A stretch of DNA of 64,000 nucleotides from Planctomycetaceae bacterium (lineage in GTDB: Bacteria; Planctomycetota; Planctomycetia; Planctomycetales; Planctomycetaceae). Positions 17,868 to 26,552 of this stretch are shown piece after piece. Position 1 is the stretch's first letter. Each line of letters opens with the position of its first letter. The translations under genes were made by a program, and so were the position numbers. The notes beneath the pieces are model-generated. The model did not search any database, was not told the DNA's origin, and saw only the letters and a program-made list of their open reading frames with translations. The DNA is taken from contig JANSXP010000003.1 of the NCBI GenBank assembly GCA_024742875.1, forward strand, positions 124,001-188,000. Direction: 5' to 3'.

Positions 17868-18718
17868 GCCTGCTCCTCCAACCGCCCCGAAATCTGCCGT
17901 GCAGCAGTTCGCACGTGTTCGCCGAGTTCTCGAAAACGTCGCTTCGGGATTCGTTTTGCAGGGCCGGAAATCCAAATCGATCCAACGACCATTTCGTTCG
18001 CATCGAAGATGGGTCCGGCAATGCAGTGCACACCTTCGTCGGCCTCGGCGTAGTCCGTTGAATAACCGCACGCAACGATCCGCTTGCACTCCTGCTTTAA
18101 TTCTGACCTGCCAGTGATTGTTCGTGACGTTGTCGCTGGCAGCCTGATCTCACTGAACACCTTTCTCTGCTGCGACGATGGCATGTATGCGAGAAGCAGT
18201 TTTCCAGGCGCGTTGTTGTGAAGTGAGAACCGAAGCCCAGGGTCGACGACAATGCGCAGCGGCCGGGTGCCTTCAACCTGATCAATAATGACGCCTTCCT
18301 GCCCACTCAGCACACCCAGCTGCACGGTTTCTCCGGTCACATCTCGAAGCACGTTCATTGCTTCGCGAGAGGCCTCAGGCAGACTGAGACTTCCCCATCG
18401 TGGTGGTGCAAGTCTCAGCAGCTTTGGCGTCAGACGAAACGCCAGCGTCCCACCGTCTCGGGCAAGATAGCCACGAGCGAGCAGAGTCTGAGTGATTCGG
18501 AACACCGAGTTTTTGGGGGCATTCAGCTGGTCGCTCAGCTGCGAAATCGTCAAGCCTCGCGGCTCATCGCTCAATCTCTCCAAAATGTCCAGCGAGCGAT
18601 CAAGCGCCGGCACCGAACCGGAGGCTTCACCGTTCGTGGCAGGATCTCCCTGAGGCACGTTTGTGCGGCTGGTCGTCGAAGCCATTCCCGGGTGTTCCAT
18701 ATACGGTAAACTGTTCAT
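17864..18718 (-). CDS. IclR-family transcriptional regulator
   Basis: Up to 284 residues. The N-terminal winged HTH (S-L-D-I-L-E-R-L, L-T-I-S-Q-L-S-D-Q-L-N-A-P-K-N-S-V-F-R) and the C-terminal effector domain (H-N-N-A-P-G-K-L-L-L-A-Y, G-Y-S-T-D-Y-A-E-A-D-E-G-V-H-C-I-A-G-P-I-F) are clear. Start choice is uncertain: ATGs at 18718, 18700 and 18685 are all possible, and the first two are part of a direct repeat (18698-18726) that may be the operator. The gene heads an operon with the DUF1592 and DUF1552 genes via four-base overlaps. IclR proteins typically sense small aromatic or sugar-derived acids; the effector here is unknown. Confidence 0.9.
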   Translation of the reverse strand: MNSLPYMEHPGMASTTSRTNVPQGDPATNGEASGSVPALDRSLDILERLSDEPRGLTISQLSDQLNAPKNSVFRITQTLLARGYLARDGGTLAFRLTPKLLRLAPPRWGSLSLPEASREAMNVLRDVTGETVQLGVLSGQEGVIIDQVEGTRPLRIVVDPGLRFSLHNNAPGKLLLAYMPSSQQRKVFSEIRLPATTSRTITGRSELKQECKRIVACGYSTDYAEADEGVHCIAGPIFDANEMVVGSIWISGPAKRIPKRRFRELGEHVRTAARQISGRLEEQA

Positions 18719-18726
18719 ATACGGTA
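18698..18726. promoter_or_regulatory. Direct repeat at the IclR start, possible autoregulatory operator
   Basis: CATATACGGTA occurs at 18698-18708 and again at 18716-18726, 18 bp apart. On the coding strand both copies read TACCGTATATG, so each ends in a possible ATG start of the IclR gene. Exact eleven-base direct repeats at this spacing next to a regulator suggest a binding site on one face of the helix. Confidence 0.5.
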
Positions 18727-19025
18727 CACCCCATCAAGAGGCAACGCAATCATAACCGGCTGGAGTACGAACGTTGCCGCGTACCGATGACATAATGATG
18801 CGCTGCCTGGACGTTGATCGCCGTCGCCCTCGATTCCAGACCCGCTGAAGAAGATTCCGGGAAACGTCAGTTAGTCGCGAGCATTAGAGGCGATCCCTGT
18901 GACCAGTGTTCGCTTGCCCTGCGAACAATTTGACCTCATCAAATCCAGAGTCGTTTCTTCATCAGCCAGCCGTTTTCGATCTCGTTTGGACCATACCCGG
19001 GCCATGTCACGGGATCTGCCTGGGG
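18727..19025. other. Intergenic region between the IclR operon and the cupin gene
   Basis: About 300 bases upstream of the IclR gene and downstream of the cupin gene. I see no supported gene, RNA or clear terminator in it. It should hold the IclR operon promoter. Confidence 0.5.
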
Positions 19026-19970
19026 TCATCGCTCACCGGCTGGGCAGGGGGCACTCGATGAAAGAAGCTGGAATCTGCCTTTGGTGCGCACATAGACAAT
19101 CGATTCTCCGTCTGTGCGAATCTGATGTTTGGCTGGTCCGTCCGATCCGAAGTAGCTGCCGGCGGGAAGGGGGTTCGCAGCCTCCTGACCATCGGCGTAC
19201 AAGTGGACCGTCCCCTTAACGACAACCGCCCGCAGTGACTCTCCGTTGCCGTCAAGTTGCCCGCGGAAACCGGCGGGAAGTTTCAGCATTGTTCCGACGG
19301 GCTGAGTGCCACCCGGCTGACCCCACAGAAATGTCAACCTGGGGCTCACGTCAGAGTTGGTGCCGGCTGTGCCCTGGATCCAGTCTGTGTCCCTCGCATC
19401 GAGCCAGACGATGTTTGTGGCGTCCATGTTGACGGGCCGTTCTCCATTGTCGAACGCTTCGCCGCTGGGTTTCACCAGATACGGACCACTTGCGATTTCC
19501 ACATAACCAATGCTGTCCACGCTGGCGGCCGTAATATGCACTTCGCCGGCGGGCTGTATCCACCAGGATCCTGCTGGCATCCACATGAGTGCCGCGTTCG
19601 GATCGTCATTGTGCAGCTCTCCGGCAATGACGAACCCGCGATAGGTGATGTTGTGAATGTGGGGCGGCGAAGCGAAGCCTTCGCGAAATCTGACGAGAAA
19701 GCCGGATTCCCCATCCTTCGTCTGATCGCCCCACAAAGTGCCGGCGGCGGGGCTGGCGTCTCCACGAGCCGGATTGAGGTGTCGCCACTGAACCTCGGAT
19801 GCCAGCACGACTTCCGTCGAGGAGACGGACTTGCCTGTGGCTGGATCCTCCGGTCGTTTCTTTGGCGAGACAGCCTGCTGAGCACAACTCGCCGTGTGCA
19901 CTGTCATGAGAATCACACTGAGCAACAGGGGAATTCGAAAGCGGCTGAGGCAGTACTGGTGCGGTGACAT
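19026..19970 (-). CDS. DUF4437-like cupin, putative lipoprotein
   Basis: 314 residues. The N-terminus has a hydrophobic signal ending H-T-A-S-C29, a plausible though imperfect lipobox. Two related cupin halves follow. The first has [16 protein letters not shown] and [15 protein letters not shown]. The second has F-L-W-G-Q-P-G-G and G-T-V-H-L-Y. The pattern resembles DUF4437 proteins. H-I-H-N may bind metal in the first half; the second half lacks an obvious histidine pair. It is probably surface-exposed; the substrate is unknown. Confidence 0.65.
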   Translation of the reverse strand: MSPHQYCLSRFRIPLLLSVILMTVHTASCAQQAVSPKKRPEDPATGKSVSSTEVVLASEVQWRHLNPARGDASPAAGTLWGDQTKDGESGFLVRFREGFASPPHIHNITYRGFVIAGELHNDDPNAALMWMPAGSWWIQPAGEVHITAASVDSIGYVEIASGPYLVKPSGEAFDNGERPVNMDATNIVWLDARDTDWIQGTAGTNSDVSPRLTFLWGQPGGTQPVGTMLKLPAGFRGQLDGNGESLRAVVVKGTVHLYADGQEAANPLPAGSYFGSDGPAKHQIRTDGESIVYVRTKGRFQLLSSSAPCPAGER

Positions 19971-20029
19971 GAGGGGCTTTCTGCAACGAGAACAAGTGAC
20001 CGAATCATGGAATCTGTTCGGGCTGGTAC

Positions 20030-20491
20030 TCAGTGCGTAATCCCGCGAGAAAAGCCCTCACGTTTTTGGCTTTTTTTGCCCCGGGCCGAATCACACAGCA
20101 CTGGCTGACGCGGTCCGTAGTGATCGACGCAGCAGTCATGAGATCTCTGTGTGCAGCCAGGCGCGGGCGTAGGCCCAGTGTCGTTCTGCGGTGGCTGTCG
20201 AAATACCCAGAGCTGCGTAAACTCCATCACCAGCGGGGCCGCGAAGAACACGATTGCCACCGCGAAGTCAACGGCAAGATGCAGAGAGTAAGGCAAAAGC
20301 CGAAGAGCACCAAGTTTGTGATCAGTAAGCAGCGTCAGCACGAAAGCCGCCACACCCGTGACAACGGACAGCCAGAACGCGGCCGGGTGTGACTGTCCGA
20401 GTCCCAGTGGGATCGGCAGCACCATCAAACTGAAGGCGACGGGGTAGTCGAGCCAGGCGTGCATATTCTTTGTGACAAATTGAGGTCGCAT
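20030..20491 (-). CDS. Small SPW-repeat-like membrane protein
   Basis: 153 residues. The first 95 residues contain the pattern [12 protein letters not shown] followed by three to four hydrophobic helices and [12 protein letters not shown], matching small membrane proteins of the SPW-repeat kind. The last 50 residues are polar and basic, and do not continue the expected final helix. The C-terminus may therefore have been altered by an old frameshift, although I cannot reconstruct a better frame. It lies next to the YHS-domain genes on the same strand. Function unknown. Confidence 0.6.
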   Translation of the reverse strand: MRPQFVTKNMHAWLDYPVAFSLMVLPIPLGLGQSHPAAFWLSVVTGVAAFVLTLLTDHKLGALRLLPYSLHLAVDFAVAIVFFAAPLVMEFTQLWVFRQPPQNDTGPTPAPGCTQRSHDCCVDHYGPRQPVLCDSARGKKSQKREGFSRGITH

Positions 20492-20567
20492 AGCGATGTT
20501 CCCTGATTGGAATGGGTGAAAAGTCAGCGGTCACCAGACCGCTGACGAGGCGTTGCAGCTGAGTGAA

Positions 20568-21488
20568 TCAGCGATCAGCCGAACGAGCGTGTTTCGCAAC
20601 AAGACCGGGCCAGTTGCGGTCGGCCTTGTCGATGTTTGTGTCAATGTTGCTGTTGAACATCTTCAGAATCTGTGGATTCAGGTTCAGATACAGCTTGTCG
20701 TTGCGAACCTGCCACGTGTTGATGTCCACGGGAAACAGTGCCCCGACGGAAACACCAAAAGCGCAGTAGCCACCACACTGCGGTGCGTATTTGGTCGGAT
20801 TGCCGTCGAACATGGCCTTGTGCTGTTTGCTGGCAAAGAAGTAGATGGCTCCGCCGTGCCGGGACGTGATTTGAAAATCGCCGTGCACCGGCTTTTTCAT
20901 TGTGAAGAACGCAACGGGGTCGCAGCCGCTCATGGCAACTCGACTTCTGCCGGACGTATTCACAAGGTCCCTGGACTTCTCAGCGCCGTCGTTTGCGTCG
21001 TTTGCGTCGTTTGCGTCCTTCGCAGCCCTGGCGGCAAGATCGGGCCAGTTCTGTTCTGCTTTGGCGATGTTGGCGTCGATGTCTTTGTTGAACATCTTCA
21101 GAATCTGTGGATTCAGGTTCAGATACAGCCGATCATTGCGAACCTGCCACGTGTTGACGTCCACGGGAAACAGTGCCCCGACGGAAACACCAAACGCACA
21201 GTAGCCACCGCACTGCGGTGCATACTTTGTCGGATTGCTGTCAAACATGGCCTTGTGCTGCTTGCTGGCAAAAAAGTAGGTGGCTCTTTTGTGCGTCGAC
21301 GTGATCTGGAAGTCGCCGTGCACGGGCTTCTTCTGGGTGAAGAAAGCCACGGGGTCATAGCCACTGATCGCGACTTTGCTGTGCCCCGAGATGTTCACAG
21401 CCTGCGCTCTCGCAGAGTGCGTGTTCATCACCTGGGAGCCAATGACAATGGCCAGAAGAAGAAGATTCATTTTTCTTAATGTCAACAT
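20568..21488 (-). CDS. Exported tandem YHS-domain protein
   Basis: 306 residues: signal peptide (about 1-29) and two YHS domains (about 38-155 and 185-300) that are nearly identical to one another. Each carries A-x-S-G-x-D-P-V-A-F-F, Y-F-F-A-S-K-Q-H-K-A-M-F-D and Y-A-P-Q-C-G-G-Y-C-A-F-G-V. The DNA of the two halves is also very similar, so this is a recent internal duplication. The linker holds a short D-A-N repeat (nine-base tandem repeat near 20993-21020). The second domain has G-C-D where the first has G-Y-D. YHS domains are often linked to metal or copper handling; the exact role is unknown. Confidence 0.8.
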   Translation of the reverse strand: MLTLRKMNLLLLAIVIGSQVMNTHSARAQAVNISGHSKVAISGYDPVAFFTQKKPVHGDFQITSTHKRATYFFASKQHKAMFDSNPTKYAPQCGGYCAFGVSVGALFPVDVNTWQVRNDRLYLNLNPQILKMFNKDIDANIAKAEQNWPDLAARAAKDANDANDANDGAEKSRDLVNTSGRSRVAMSGCDPVAFFTMKKPVHGDFQITSRHGGAIYFFASKQHKAMFDGNPTKYAPQCGGYCAFGVSVGALFPVDINTWQVRNDKLYLNLNPQILKMFNSNIDTNIDKADRNWPGLVAKHARSADR

Positions 21489-21642
21489 GTCCTGATCTTT
21501 CGTAAGTTTGATGAGTGTGATTTTGGTCGGACCTCACGGACCGCGCGAGGCATGGCCGACACAGGCAGTCCGACTCGGGAGAGTTCGCTTTCACGGATAC
21601 CACGGAAGCCTCAAGTCTTCTGCGGCGTCGTTGAGGATCGCG

Positions 21643-22023
21643 CTACGATGCGGCCTGCTGGAGGTTGCTCCAGTGGTGGTTGGCGTTGGCCAGGCACCTG
21701 GCTTCGTCTTCCCTGTCCCAAAGCTCCAGCGCGTTGGTGTTGTCGTCGTGCAGGAACAGGTACAGGCGGTCGTCGATGATGCGGAAGTTCCGGGGGCACG
21801 GCTGGAATTCCTTCTCGATCGACATGCCGAACGCGCACCGTCCGCCAAATGCCGGGACATACCTGTCCGGGTTCTTTTCGAACTCCTGCTTCGCGTCCTC
21901 ACTGACGAAGTAGTACATCCTGCCGTCATGCGTGGCGTGGAACTCCGGTCGGCCTTCCAGTGGCTCGTTGGCCAGAAAGTAGGCGACCGGACAATACCCC
22001 TGAATTTCGGGTGACTGATTCAT
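21643..22023 (-). CDS. Small single-YHS-domain protein
   Basis: 126 residues without a signal peptide, so probably cytoplasmic. The YHS domain covers most of it: I-Q-G-Y-C-P-V-A-Y-F, Y-Y-F-V-S-E-D-A-K-Q-E-F and Y-V-P-A-F-G-G-R-C-A-F-G-M-S. The ATG has AGGAG nine bases upstream. It is transcribed away from the sigma54-dependent regulator at 22295, with a 17-base palindrome in between, so that regulator is a candidate controller. The two YHS genes and the SPW-like gene point the same way and may be co-expressed. Confidence 0.75.
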   Translation of the reverse strand: MNQSPEIQGYCPVAYFLANEPLEGRPEFHATHDGRMYYFVSEDAKQEFEKNPDRYVPAFGGRCAFGMSIEKEFQPCPRNFRIIDDRLYLFLHDDNTNALELWDREDEARCLANANHHWSNLQQAAS

Positions 22024-22059
22024 GTTGTTTGGCTCCTGCGATATGGGTGATCAAAGCGA

Positions 22060-22076
22060 GCAGCGTGGCACGCTGC
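22060..22076. promoter_or_regulatory. Perfect palindrome between divergent YHS and sigma54-activator genes
   Basis: GCAGCGTG and CACGCTGC flank a single central G: eight paired bases on each side. The position, 37 bp upstream of the YHS start and 219 bp upstream of the activator start, fits an upstream activator site for a Fis-type HTH. No convincing -24/-12 promoter was found by eye. Confidence 0.45.
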
Positions 22077-22294
22077 GATAGGTTGTCCGGGTCGCTGTCT
22101 TGACTCCGGCTCGTGTGGAATGGACAAAAGCACGAGCCGTGCCGAAATTGCGGCGCGGCGTTTGCGTTGGCCGTAAACCACAGGGCTGAAACATGTTGCG
22201 GAGCCTCCCCTCTACAAGTCGGCCCACCGCCGGTACCATATTTCGTGCCTCGACACGAAATGCCGTACCAGAAGACACTGCCGGGAAAGAGCAA

Positions 22295-23839
22295 ATGGCA
22301 AGCGAAACAGAAACACACATCGCTGAACCCGACGCCACACTGCGGTCCATCATGGAGGGCACCGCGCGTGGTCAGGGCGAGGAGTTTTTTCGATCGCTGG
22401 TGCAGTACCTGGCGATCTCACTGGGGGCGAAAGTGTCGTTCGTGGCTCAGTTCACCAACGAAAAGCAGACCGTGCAGACACTGTCCGCCTGGGTGACCGA
22501 CCAGCACGTTCCGAACTTTGATTTTGAACTCAAAGCCACTCCGTGCGAAGGCGTCCTCAGCGGCGAGATTCAGCATTACTGCGACAACGTGCAGGCGGCG
22601 TTCCCCGCCAACCAACTTCTGAAGGATCTGCAGGCGAGCAGCTACCTGGCCATTCCGCTGACGGACGAAGAGGGCGACGTCGTGGGTCACCTTGCCGTCA
22701 TTCACGATGAACCACTGGCGGCAGACGAACGGCAGCTTTCGATCTTTCACATCTTTGCCGCCCGCGCGACGGCAGAACTCAATTGTCGCCGCGCTGTGAG
22801 CAAACTCGACGACATTCGTGAACGAGAAGATCAGTTGCGGATCGAACGCGAACGTGCAGAAGCGGAAGTGGTCTATTTGCGTGAGGAACTGCGATCGCGG
22901 TCGGAGTTGTCTGAAATCGTCGGAGAAAGCGACGGCATCTGGCGCGTGCTGCGAAATATCGACATGGTGGCTCCGACAGGCAGCACGGTGCTGATCCTGG
23001 GAGAAACGGGCACCGGCAAGGAACTCGTCGCACGAGCGATTCACGGCAACAGCGAACGGAAGTCGGGCCCTTTCGTCCGCGTCAATTGTGCTGCGCTGCC
23101 GGAATCACTTCTCGAGAGCGAACTGTTCGGCCACGAGGACGGCGCCTTCACGGGGGCAACGGGAAAACGAACGGGCCGCTTTGAACTGGCCGACGGAGGC
23201 ACCATTTTCCTGGACGAAATTGGCGAAATGCCGCTGTCGGCACAGTCTCGATTGCTCAGAGTTCTACAGGAACAGGAACTGGAACGCGTCGGCGGCAGCG
23301 AGACGATTCGTGTGGACACCCGAGTCGTCGCCGCGACCAACCGTGATCTGCTGGAGATGTCAGAAGACGGCGATTTCCGCGAAGACCTGTACTACCGTCT
23401 CAACGTGTTCCCCATTCAGATTCCACCGCTGCGGGAGCGAAAAGAAGACATTCCCACACTCGTGCGCAGCTTCCTCAGAAAGCTGGCAGGACGACTTGGC
23501 AGGAAGGTTGAGAATGTCCCCGCCGGTGTGCTGGCCTCTCTCGAAAACTACCACTGGCCTGGCAACGTCCGTGAGCTGGAGAACGTGGTGGAAAGGGCCA
23601 TGATTCTCACACCCGGCAACTCACTCGTGTTGCCCGAGGGGATCACTCAAAACCGCAGGCGCAAGCGGGGCGACAACGCCATGCGGCCCCTCGCAGAGGT
23701 GGAAGCCGATCATATCCGGCTGGTCCTGTCCCACTCCAACGGCGTCGTTGGCGGGCCGAATGGCGCCGCAAAGATTCTTGAGCTGAACCCGAACACACTG
23801 CGCAGTCGTATGGCAAAGCTCGGTATCAAATCATCGTGA
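22295..23839 (+). CDS. Sigma54-dependent transcriptional activator with GAF sensor
   Basis: 514 residues from the ATG at 22295 (GGAAAGAG upstream); an in-frame ATG at 22193 gives an unlikely extension. Residues about 30-175 form a GAF-like sensor, then a short coiled coil ([13 protein letters not shown]). The AAA+ domain has Walker [11 protein letters not shown], the sigma54 contact loop G-A-F-T-G-A, Walker [12 protein letters not shown] and the R-finger region L-Y-Y-R-L-N-V-F. A Fis-type HTH closes the protein ([15 protein letters not shown]). All elements for active open-complex formation are present. The ligand is unknown; the neighbouring YHS genes are likely targets. Confidence 0.93.
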   Translation: MASETETHIAEPDATLRSIMEGTARGQGEEFFRSLVQYLAISLGAKVSFVAQFTNEKQTVQTLSAWVTDQHVPNFDFELKATPCEGVLSGEIQHYCDNVQAAFPANQLLKDLQASSYLAIPLTDEEGDVVGHLAVIHDEPLAADERQLSIFHIFAARATAELNCRRAVSKLDDIREREDQLRIERERAEAEVVYLREELRSRSELSEIVGESDGIWRVLRNIDMVAPTGSTVLILGETGTGKELVARAIHGNSERKSGPFVRVNCAALPESLLESELFGHEDGAFTGATGKRTGRFELADGGTIFLDEIGEMPLSAQSRLLRVLQEQELERVGGSETIRVDTRVVAATNRDLLEMSEDGDFREDLYYRLNVFPIQIPPLRERKEDIPTLVRSFLRKLAGRLGRKVENVPAGVLASLENYHWPGNVRELENVVERAMILTPGNSLVLPEGITQNRRRKRGDNAMRPLAEVEADHIRLVLSHSNGVVGGPNGAAKILELNPNTLRSRMAKLGIKSS

Positions 23840-23846
23840 GACTCTT

Positions 23847-24428
23847 ATGAGCGAAGATCTCAGCAACTTGTTGACGCAGATCCGCAGTTGTACCGCATGC
23901 GCGGCTGATTTGCCCTGTGGCCCCAGACCGATTGTTGCAGCAGGAGCAACGGCCAGGATTCTGATCATCGGGCAGGCGCCCGGCATTCGCGTTCACCAAT
24001 CGGGCGTTCCCTGGGATGATCCAAGCGGCAATCGACTCCGCGAGTGGATGGGCGTCACCTCAGAAGATTTCTACGACGAGTGCAAAGTCGCACTGGTCCC
24101 AATGGGCTTTTGTTACCCCGGCACCGGCACGTCGGGCGATTTGCCTCCGCGTTCTGAATGTGCCGAACTGTGGCACGAATCGCTGCTCAGTCAGCTGAAT
24201 AACATTCGATTGACTCTGGTCATTGGCCAGTACGCCCAGAAATACCGACTGGGCAGTCGCCGCCGGTCGACGCTGACAAAAACCGTTCAGGCATGGCAGG
24301 ACTTTACCCCTGACAACCTGCCGCTTCCGCACCCCAGTCCGCGCAACAATCGCTGGCTGAAAAAGAACGCGTGGTTTGAGACGGACGTGCTCCCTTACCT
24401 GCAGCGACGAGTTAAGCGCCTGATCTGA
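23847..24428 (+). CDS. Uracil-DNA glycosylase superfamily protein
   Basis: 193 residues, starting seven bases after the sigma54 activator. Near the N-terminus is a C-T-A-C pair. The UDG motif 1 is I-I-G-Q-A-P-G-I-R-V-H, followed by P-W-D-D-P-S-G-N-R-L-R, and the C-terminal loop is H-P-S-P-R-N-N. This matches a bacterial uracil-DNA glycosylase-like family that lacks demonstrated glycosylase activity in many members. The four-cysteine iron-sulfur pattern of family 4 enzymes is not complete. Base-excision repair is a reasonable but unproven role. Confidence 0.8.
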   Translation: MSEDLSNLLTQIRSCTACAADLPCGPRPIVAAGATARILIIGQAPGIRVHQSGVPWDDPSGNRLREWMGVTSEDFYDECKVALVPMGFCYPGTGTSGDLPPRSECAELWHESLLSQLNNIRLTLVIGQYAQKYRLGSRRRSTLTKTVQAWQDFTPDNLPLPHPSPRNNRWLKKNAWFETDVLPYLQRRVKRLI

Positions 24429-24489
24429 ACGCGGCCGGCGGTGGTGAAGCAGGGCGAACGCCAACAGCGTCAGCTGTGCCAGCCTATTG

Positions 24490-25266
24490 TCAGTCAGCAT
24501 CCAGCCATTCGCGCGTCACCTGGTCGATCGGCCGGTTTTCGCGGCAGACCTCGTCATCGAGCCGGGCGATGATGTCGTTGCCAAAGCGGAGGGAATCCAG
24601 TTTCGCCAGTTGCTCGGCAGTGAACAGTGACTCTCGATCTGCTCGCAACAACAGCACAGCTTTGTCGACCACGCCCAAAAGACCTTTCGGGTCTTTGAGT
24701 TCACGGATTTCATAACGTGCATGCAGGAACTGGGGTTTCCACAGGGGCACCACCAGCCAGTCGCCAGCGGCAACGGCCCGCTCAAACGTGCCGAAGCAAT
24801 CGTCTTCACTCCCGTGATGAAATTGATATCCGGCGTCCCCCAGTCCGTACTCAGCGATCATCTTTACCGAGAAGCGACTGATGCCGGCGCCCGGATTGAT
24901 CCCCTGAATATCCTTTCGCATTTTTGCGAGCACATCCGGCTGCAACAGATCCGCGACCTGGGACACTTCCGACTCAGGCACATAGCCCGGCACGCCCCAC
25001 AACGCGTACGGCTCGTAGTGCAAACCGAGTTCGATGAGAGGAACCGTTTGCTCGACGTCCGCCCTGTAACCGCCATGGCTGGAGGGCAGCCAGGCAGAAA
25101 CCAGCAGGTCGGTCTCGCCCGCCTGAAGCTTTCTGACGTTGTCTTCGTGGTGAGAAAACACACGCTCCACCTCAAAGCCCATGTCCTGCAGAACATGGGA
25201 AACCAGTGCAGCAGTGAGACGATGAAAAGACAGGTCGGTCACGCCGATCGTGAGTTTGCGAGACAT
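24490..25266 (-). CDS. OpuAC-like glycine betaine-type substrate-binding domain protein
   Basis: 258 residues. L-T-I-G-V-T-D-L-S-F-H at the start and the pattern through W-L-P-S-S-H and G-I-N-P-G-A-G-I match the OpuAC/ProX binding domain. Unusually, it has no signal peptide or lipobox, and no ABC permease or ATPase is nearby. It may be a stand-alone cytoplasmic ligand-binding protein, or its transporter may be elsewhere. It lies 147 bp downstream of the monooxygenase gene and may be a separate unit. Compatible-solute binding is inferred from family only. Confidence 0.75.
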   Translation of the reverse strand: MSRKLTIGVTDLSFHRLTAALVSHVLQDMGFEVERVFSHHEDNVRKLQAGETDLLVSAWLPSSHGGYRADVEQTVPLIELGLHYEPYALWGVPGYVPESEVSQVADLLQPDVLAKMRKDIQGINPGAGISRFSVKMIAEYGLGDAGYQFHHGSEDDCFGTFERAVAAGDWLVVPLWKPQFLHARYEIRELKDPKGLLGVVDKAVLLLRADRESLFTAEQLAKLDSLRFGNDIIARLDDEVCRENRPIDQVTREWLDAD

Positions 25267-25368
25267 GGGCAGAGACTCTCAGGGAGGGACAGAAAACGCG
25301 GCCCCAACACACAGGGCAGGCCGTCTCGACGGCGTTCATGTAAGGGCAGGTAAGCCATGCCATGACGC

Positions 25369-25424
25369 GCGTTAGGCAACACGCATTGGGCAACACGCAT
25401 TGGGCAATGTGCGTTAGACAATGT
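25369..25424. repeat. Four tandem 14-bp repeats
   Basis: Units at 25369, 25383, 25397 and 25411 follow GCRTTRGGCAAYRY with few changes. The last unit overlaps the final codons and stop of the monooxygenase gene. Short spacer-less tandem units like these usually expand by replication slippage. Confidence 0.8.
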
Positions 25425-25704
25425 GTGTCATTTCGTGGAGCGTGAAGTTTTCGACCATGCCGTCGGTGGCGGCCATGTAGTCTTTCAGGTGCCGGTTGTT
25501 CATGTGCGCCTGCCAGAGTCCCCGCGAATCCCAGTTTTCGTAGAACAGAAAATGAGCGGGGTCCTCATTGTCCTGATGCAGGTCGTACTGCAGGCAGCCC
25601 TCTTCCGCGCGGGTGATGGGGATCAGCTTTTCGAGCTCCGCTTTCACGGTATCGATGTGTTCCGACTTCACAATGATGTTCGCGACGATGGTCAGTTTGG
25701 GCAT
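25414..25704 (-). CDS. Putative quinol monooxygenase (ABM domain)
   Basis: 96 residues, the typical length of a single antibiotic-biosynthesis-monooxygenase ferredoxin-like domain. Family marks are the opening L-T-I-V-A-N-I-I-V-K, E-E-G-C-L-Q-Y-D-L-H-Q-D, and F-L-F-Y-E-N-W-D-S-R-G-L-W-Q-A-H. Related proteins include YgiN, a quinol monooxygenase. It lies 41 bp downstream of the short-chain dehydrogenase gene, so it probably belongs to an LLM/SDR/ABM operon. The substrate is unknown. Confidence 0.85.
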   Translation of the reverse strand: MPKLTIVANIIVKSEHIDTVKAELEKLIPITRAEEGCLQYDLHQDNEDPAHFLFYENWDSRGLWQAHMNNRHLKDYMAATDGMVENFTLHEMTHIV

Positions 25705-25745
25705 GGCAATTCTTCCATAGGCTTCGGAGAAAACAGGTTGTGTGA

Positions 25746-26543
25746 TTACGACAGCAGCCCTTCGATGGCCTGCACCACGGCGGCCGTCCGGGTTGGGTCC
25801 AGAGCATCGGGATGGGGGGACGTGAATCGGCCAGCGTCGTTGTCAAAATACTGACCTGACGCCGCTGCGAACTCGTCGTCCAGAGCGGCACGTGTCAGGA
25901 TCTGTGCGCCGATTTGAAGGTCTTTGCCTTCCCGACCGTATGCCTCTTTGACCATCTTACTGCCCAAAAACGAGCCCGGATTGACGGCCACTATCACGGG
26001 GCCTTCCGCCCCCAGTGACGTTGCCAGTTCGCGAGACCACATCGTGATGGCCAGCTTGCTTTGCGCGTAGGCTGCGCCATCGCTCAGCCGATGCTGTCCG
26101 GTGAGAGCGGCCAGATCCACGGGTGACTGAGCGGCAGACGACAGATTAATGACGCGGCCAGTCGCTGGCATGTGGCTGAGCAGTCGCTTCGTCAGCAGCC
26201 ACGGAGCAATTGCGTTCACCACAAACCGCAGATCCAGACCGTTGTCTGTGACCGGATTCTTCAGGGCAAATACGCCCGCGTTGTTGATGAGGACATCCAG
26301 ACTCTCGTGCTGCTGGATGACGGCGGCCGCCAGTGCCTCAACTTCGGCCATGCGGGACAGGTCCGCGACGAATGATTCTGTCTGGGCATCGTCAAACTCA
26401 GAGTGAATCGCCTGCTGCGCCTTTTGCAGCTTGTCCACACTGCGACCATGCAGCAAGACACGATGTCCCAGTGCGGCCAGCGATCGGGCTGTCTGGAATC
26501 CGATGCCGTCCGTGGAACCGGTAATGAGAATGGACTTCTTCAT
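25746..26543 (-). CDS. Short-chain dehydrogenase/reductase
   Basis: 265 residues. The nucleotide-binding motif is T-G-S-T-D-G-I-G near the start. N-N-A-G-V follows the fourth strand, and the catalytic triad can be read as Ser in N-L-S-S-A, Tyr in Y-A-Q-S-K and the Lys four residues on. An Arg in L-H-G-R-S after strand 2 favours NADP(H). It lies nine bases downstream of the LLM oxidoreductase, so they are likely co-translated. The C-terminal A-S-G-Q-Y-F-D segment is common in retinol-dehydrogenase-like SDRs. Substrate unknown. Confidence 0.9.
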   Translation of the reverse strand: MKKSILITGSTDGIGFQTARSLAALGHRVLLHGRSVDKLQKAQQAIHSEFDDAQTESFVADLSRMAEVEALAAAVIQQHESLDVLINNAGVFALKNPVTDNGLDLRFVVNAIAPWLLTKRLLSHMPATGRVINLSSAAQSPVDLAALTGQHRLSDGAAYAQSKLAITMWSRELATSLGAEGPVIVAVNPGSFLGSKMVKEAYGREGKDLQIGAQILTRAALDDEFAAASGQYFDNDAGRFTSPHPDALDPTRTAAVVQAIEGLLS

Positions 26544-26552
26544 GGGATACTC

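Noticed and set aside
20030-20491. SPW-like gene as a second UGA-containing or frameshifted gene
   Set aside because: Other frames after residue 95 do not give a better membrane helix or a redox motif, so no reconstruction is convincing.
20553-21479. 308-residue plus-strand open frame opposite the tandem YHS gene
   Set aside because: It mirrors the internal duplication of the YHS gene on the other strand. The minus-strand reading has a signal peptide and family motifs, and this one has none.
22193-22294. Longer N-terminus for the sigma54 activator
   Set aside because: The extension is polar and low in conservation signals, and the ATG at 22295 has a good ribosome-binding site.
25369-25424. 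Possible short CRISPR array
   Set aside because: Units are 14 bp with no spacers and no cas genes nearby; it is a simple tandem repeat.
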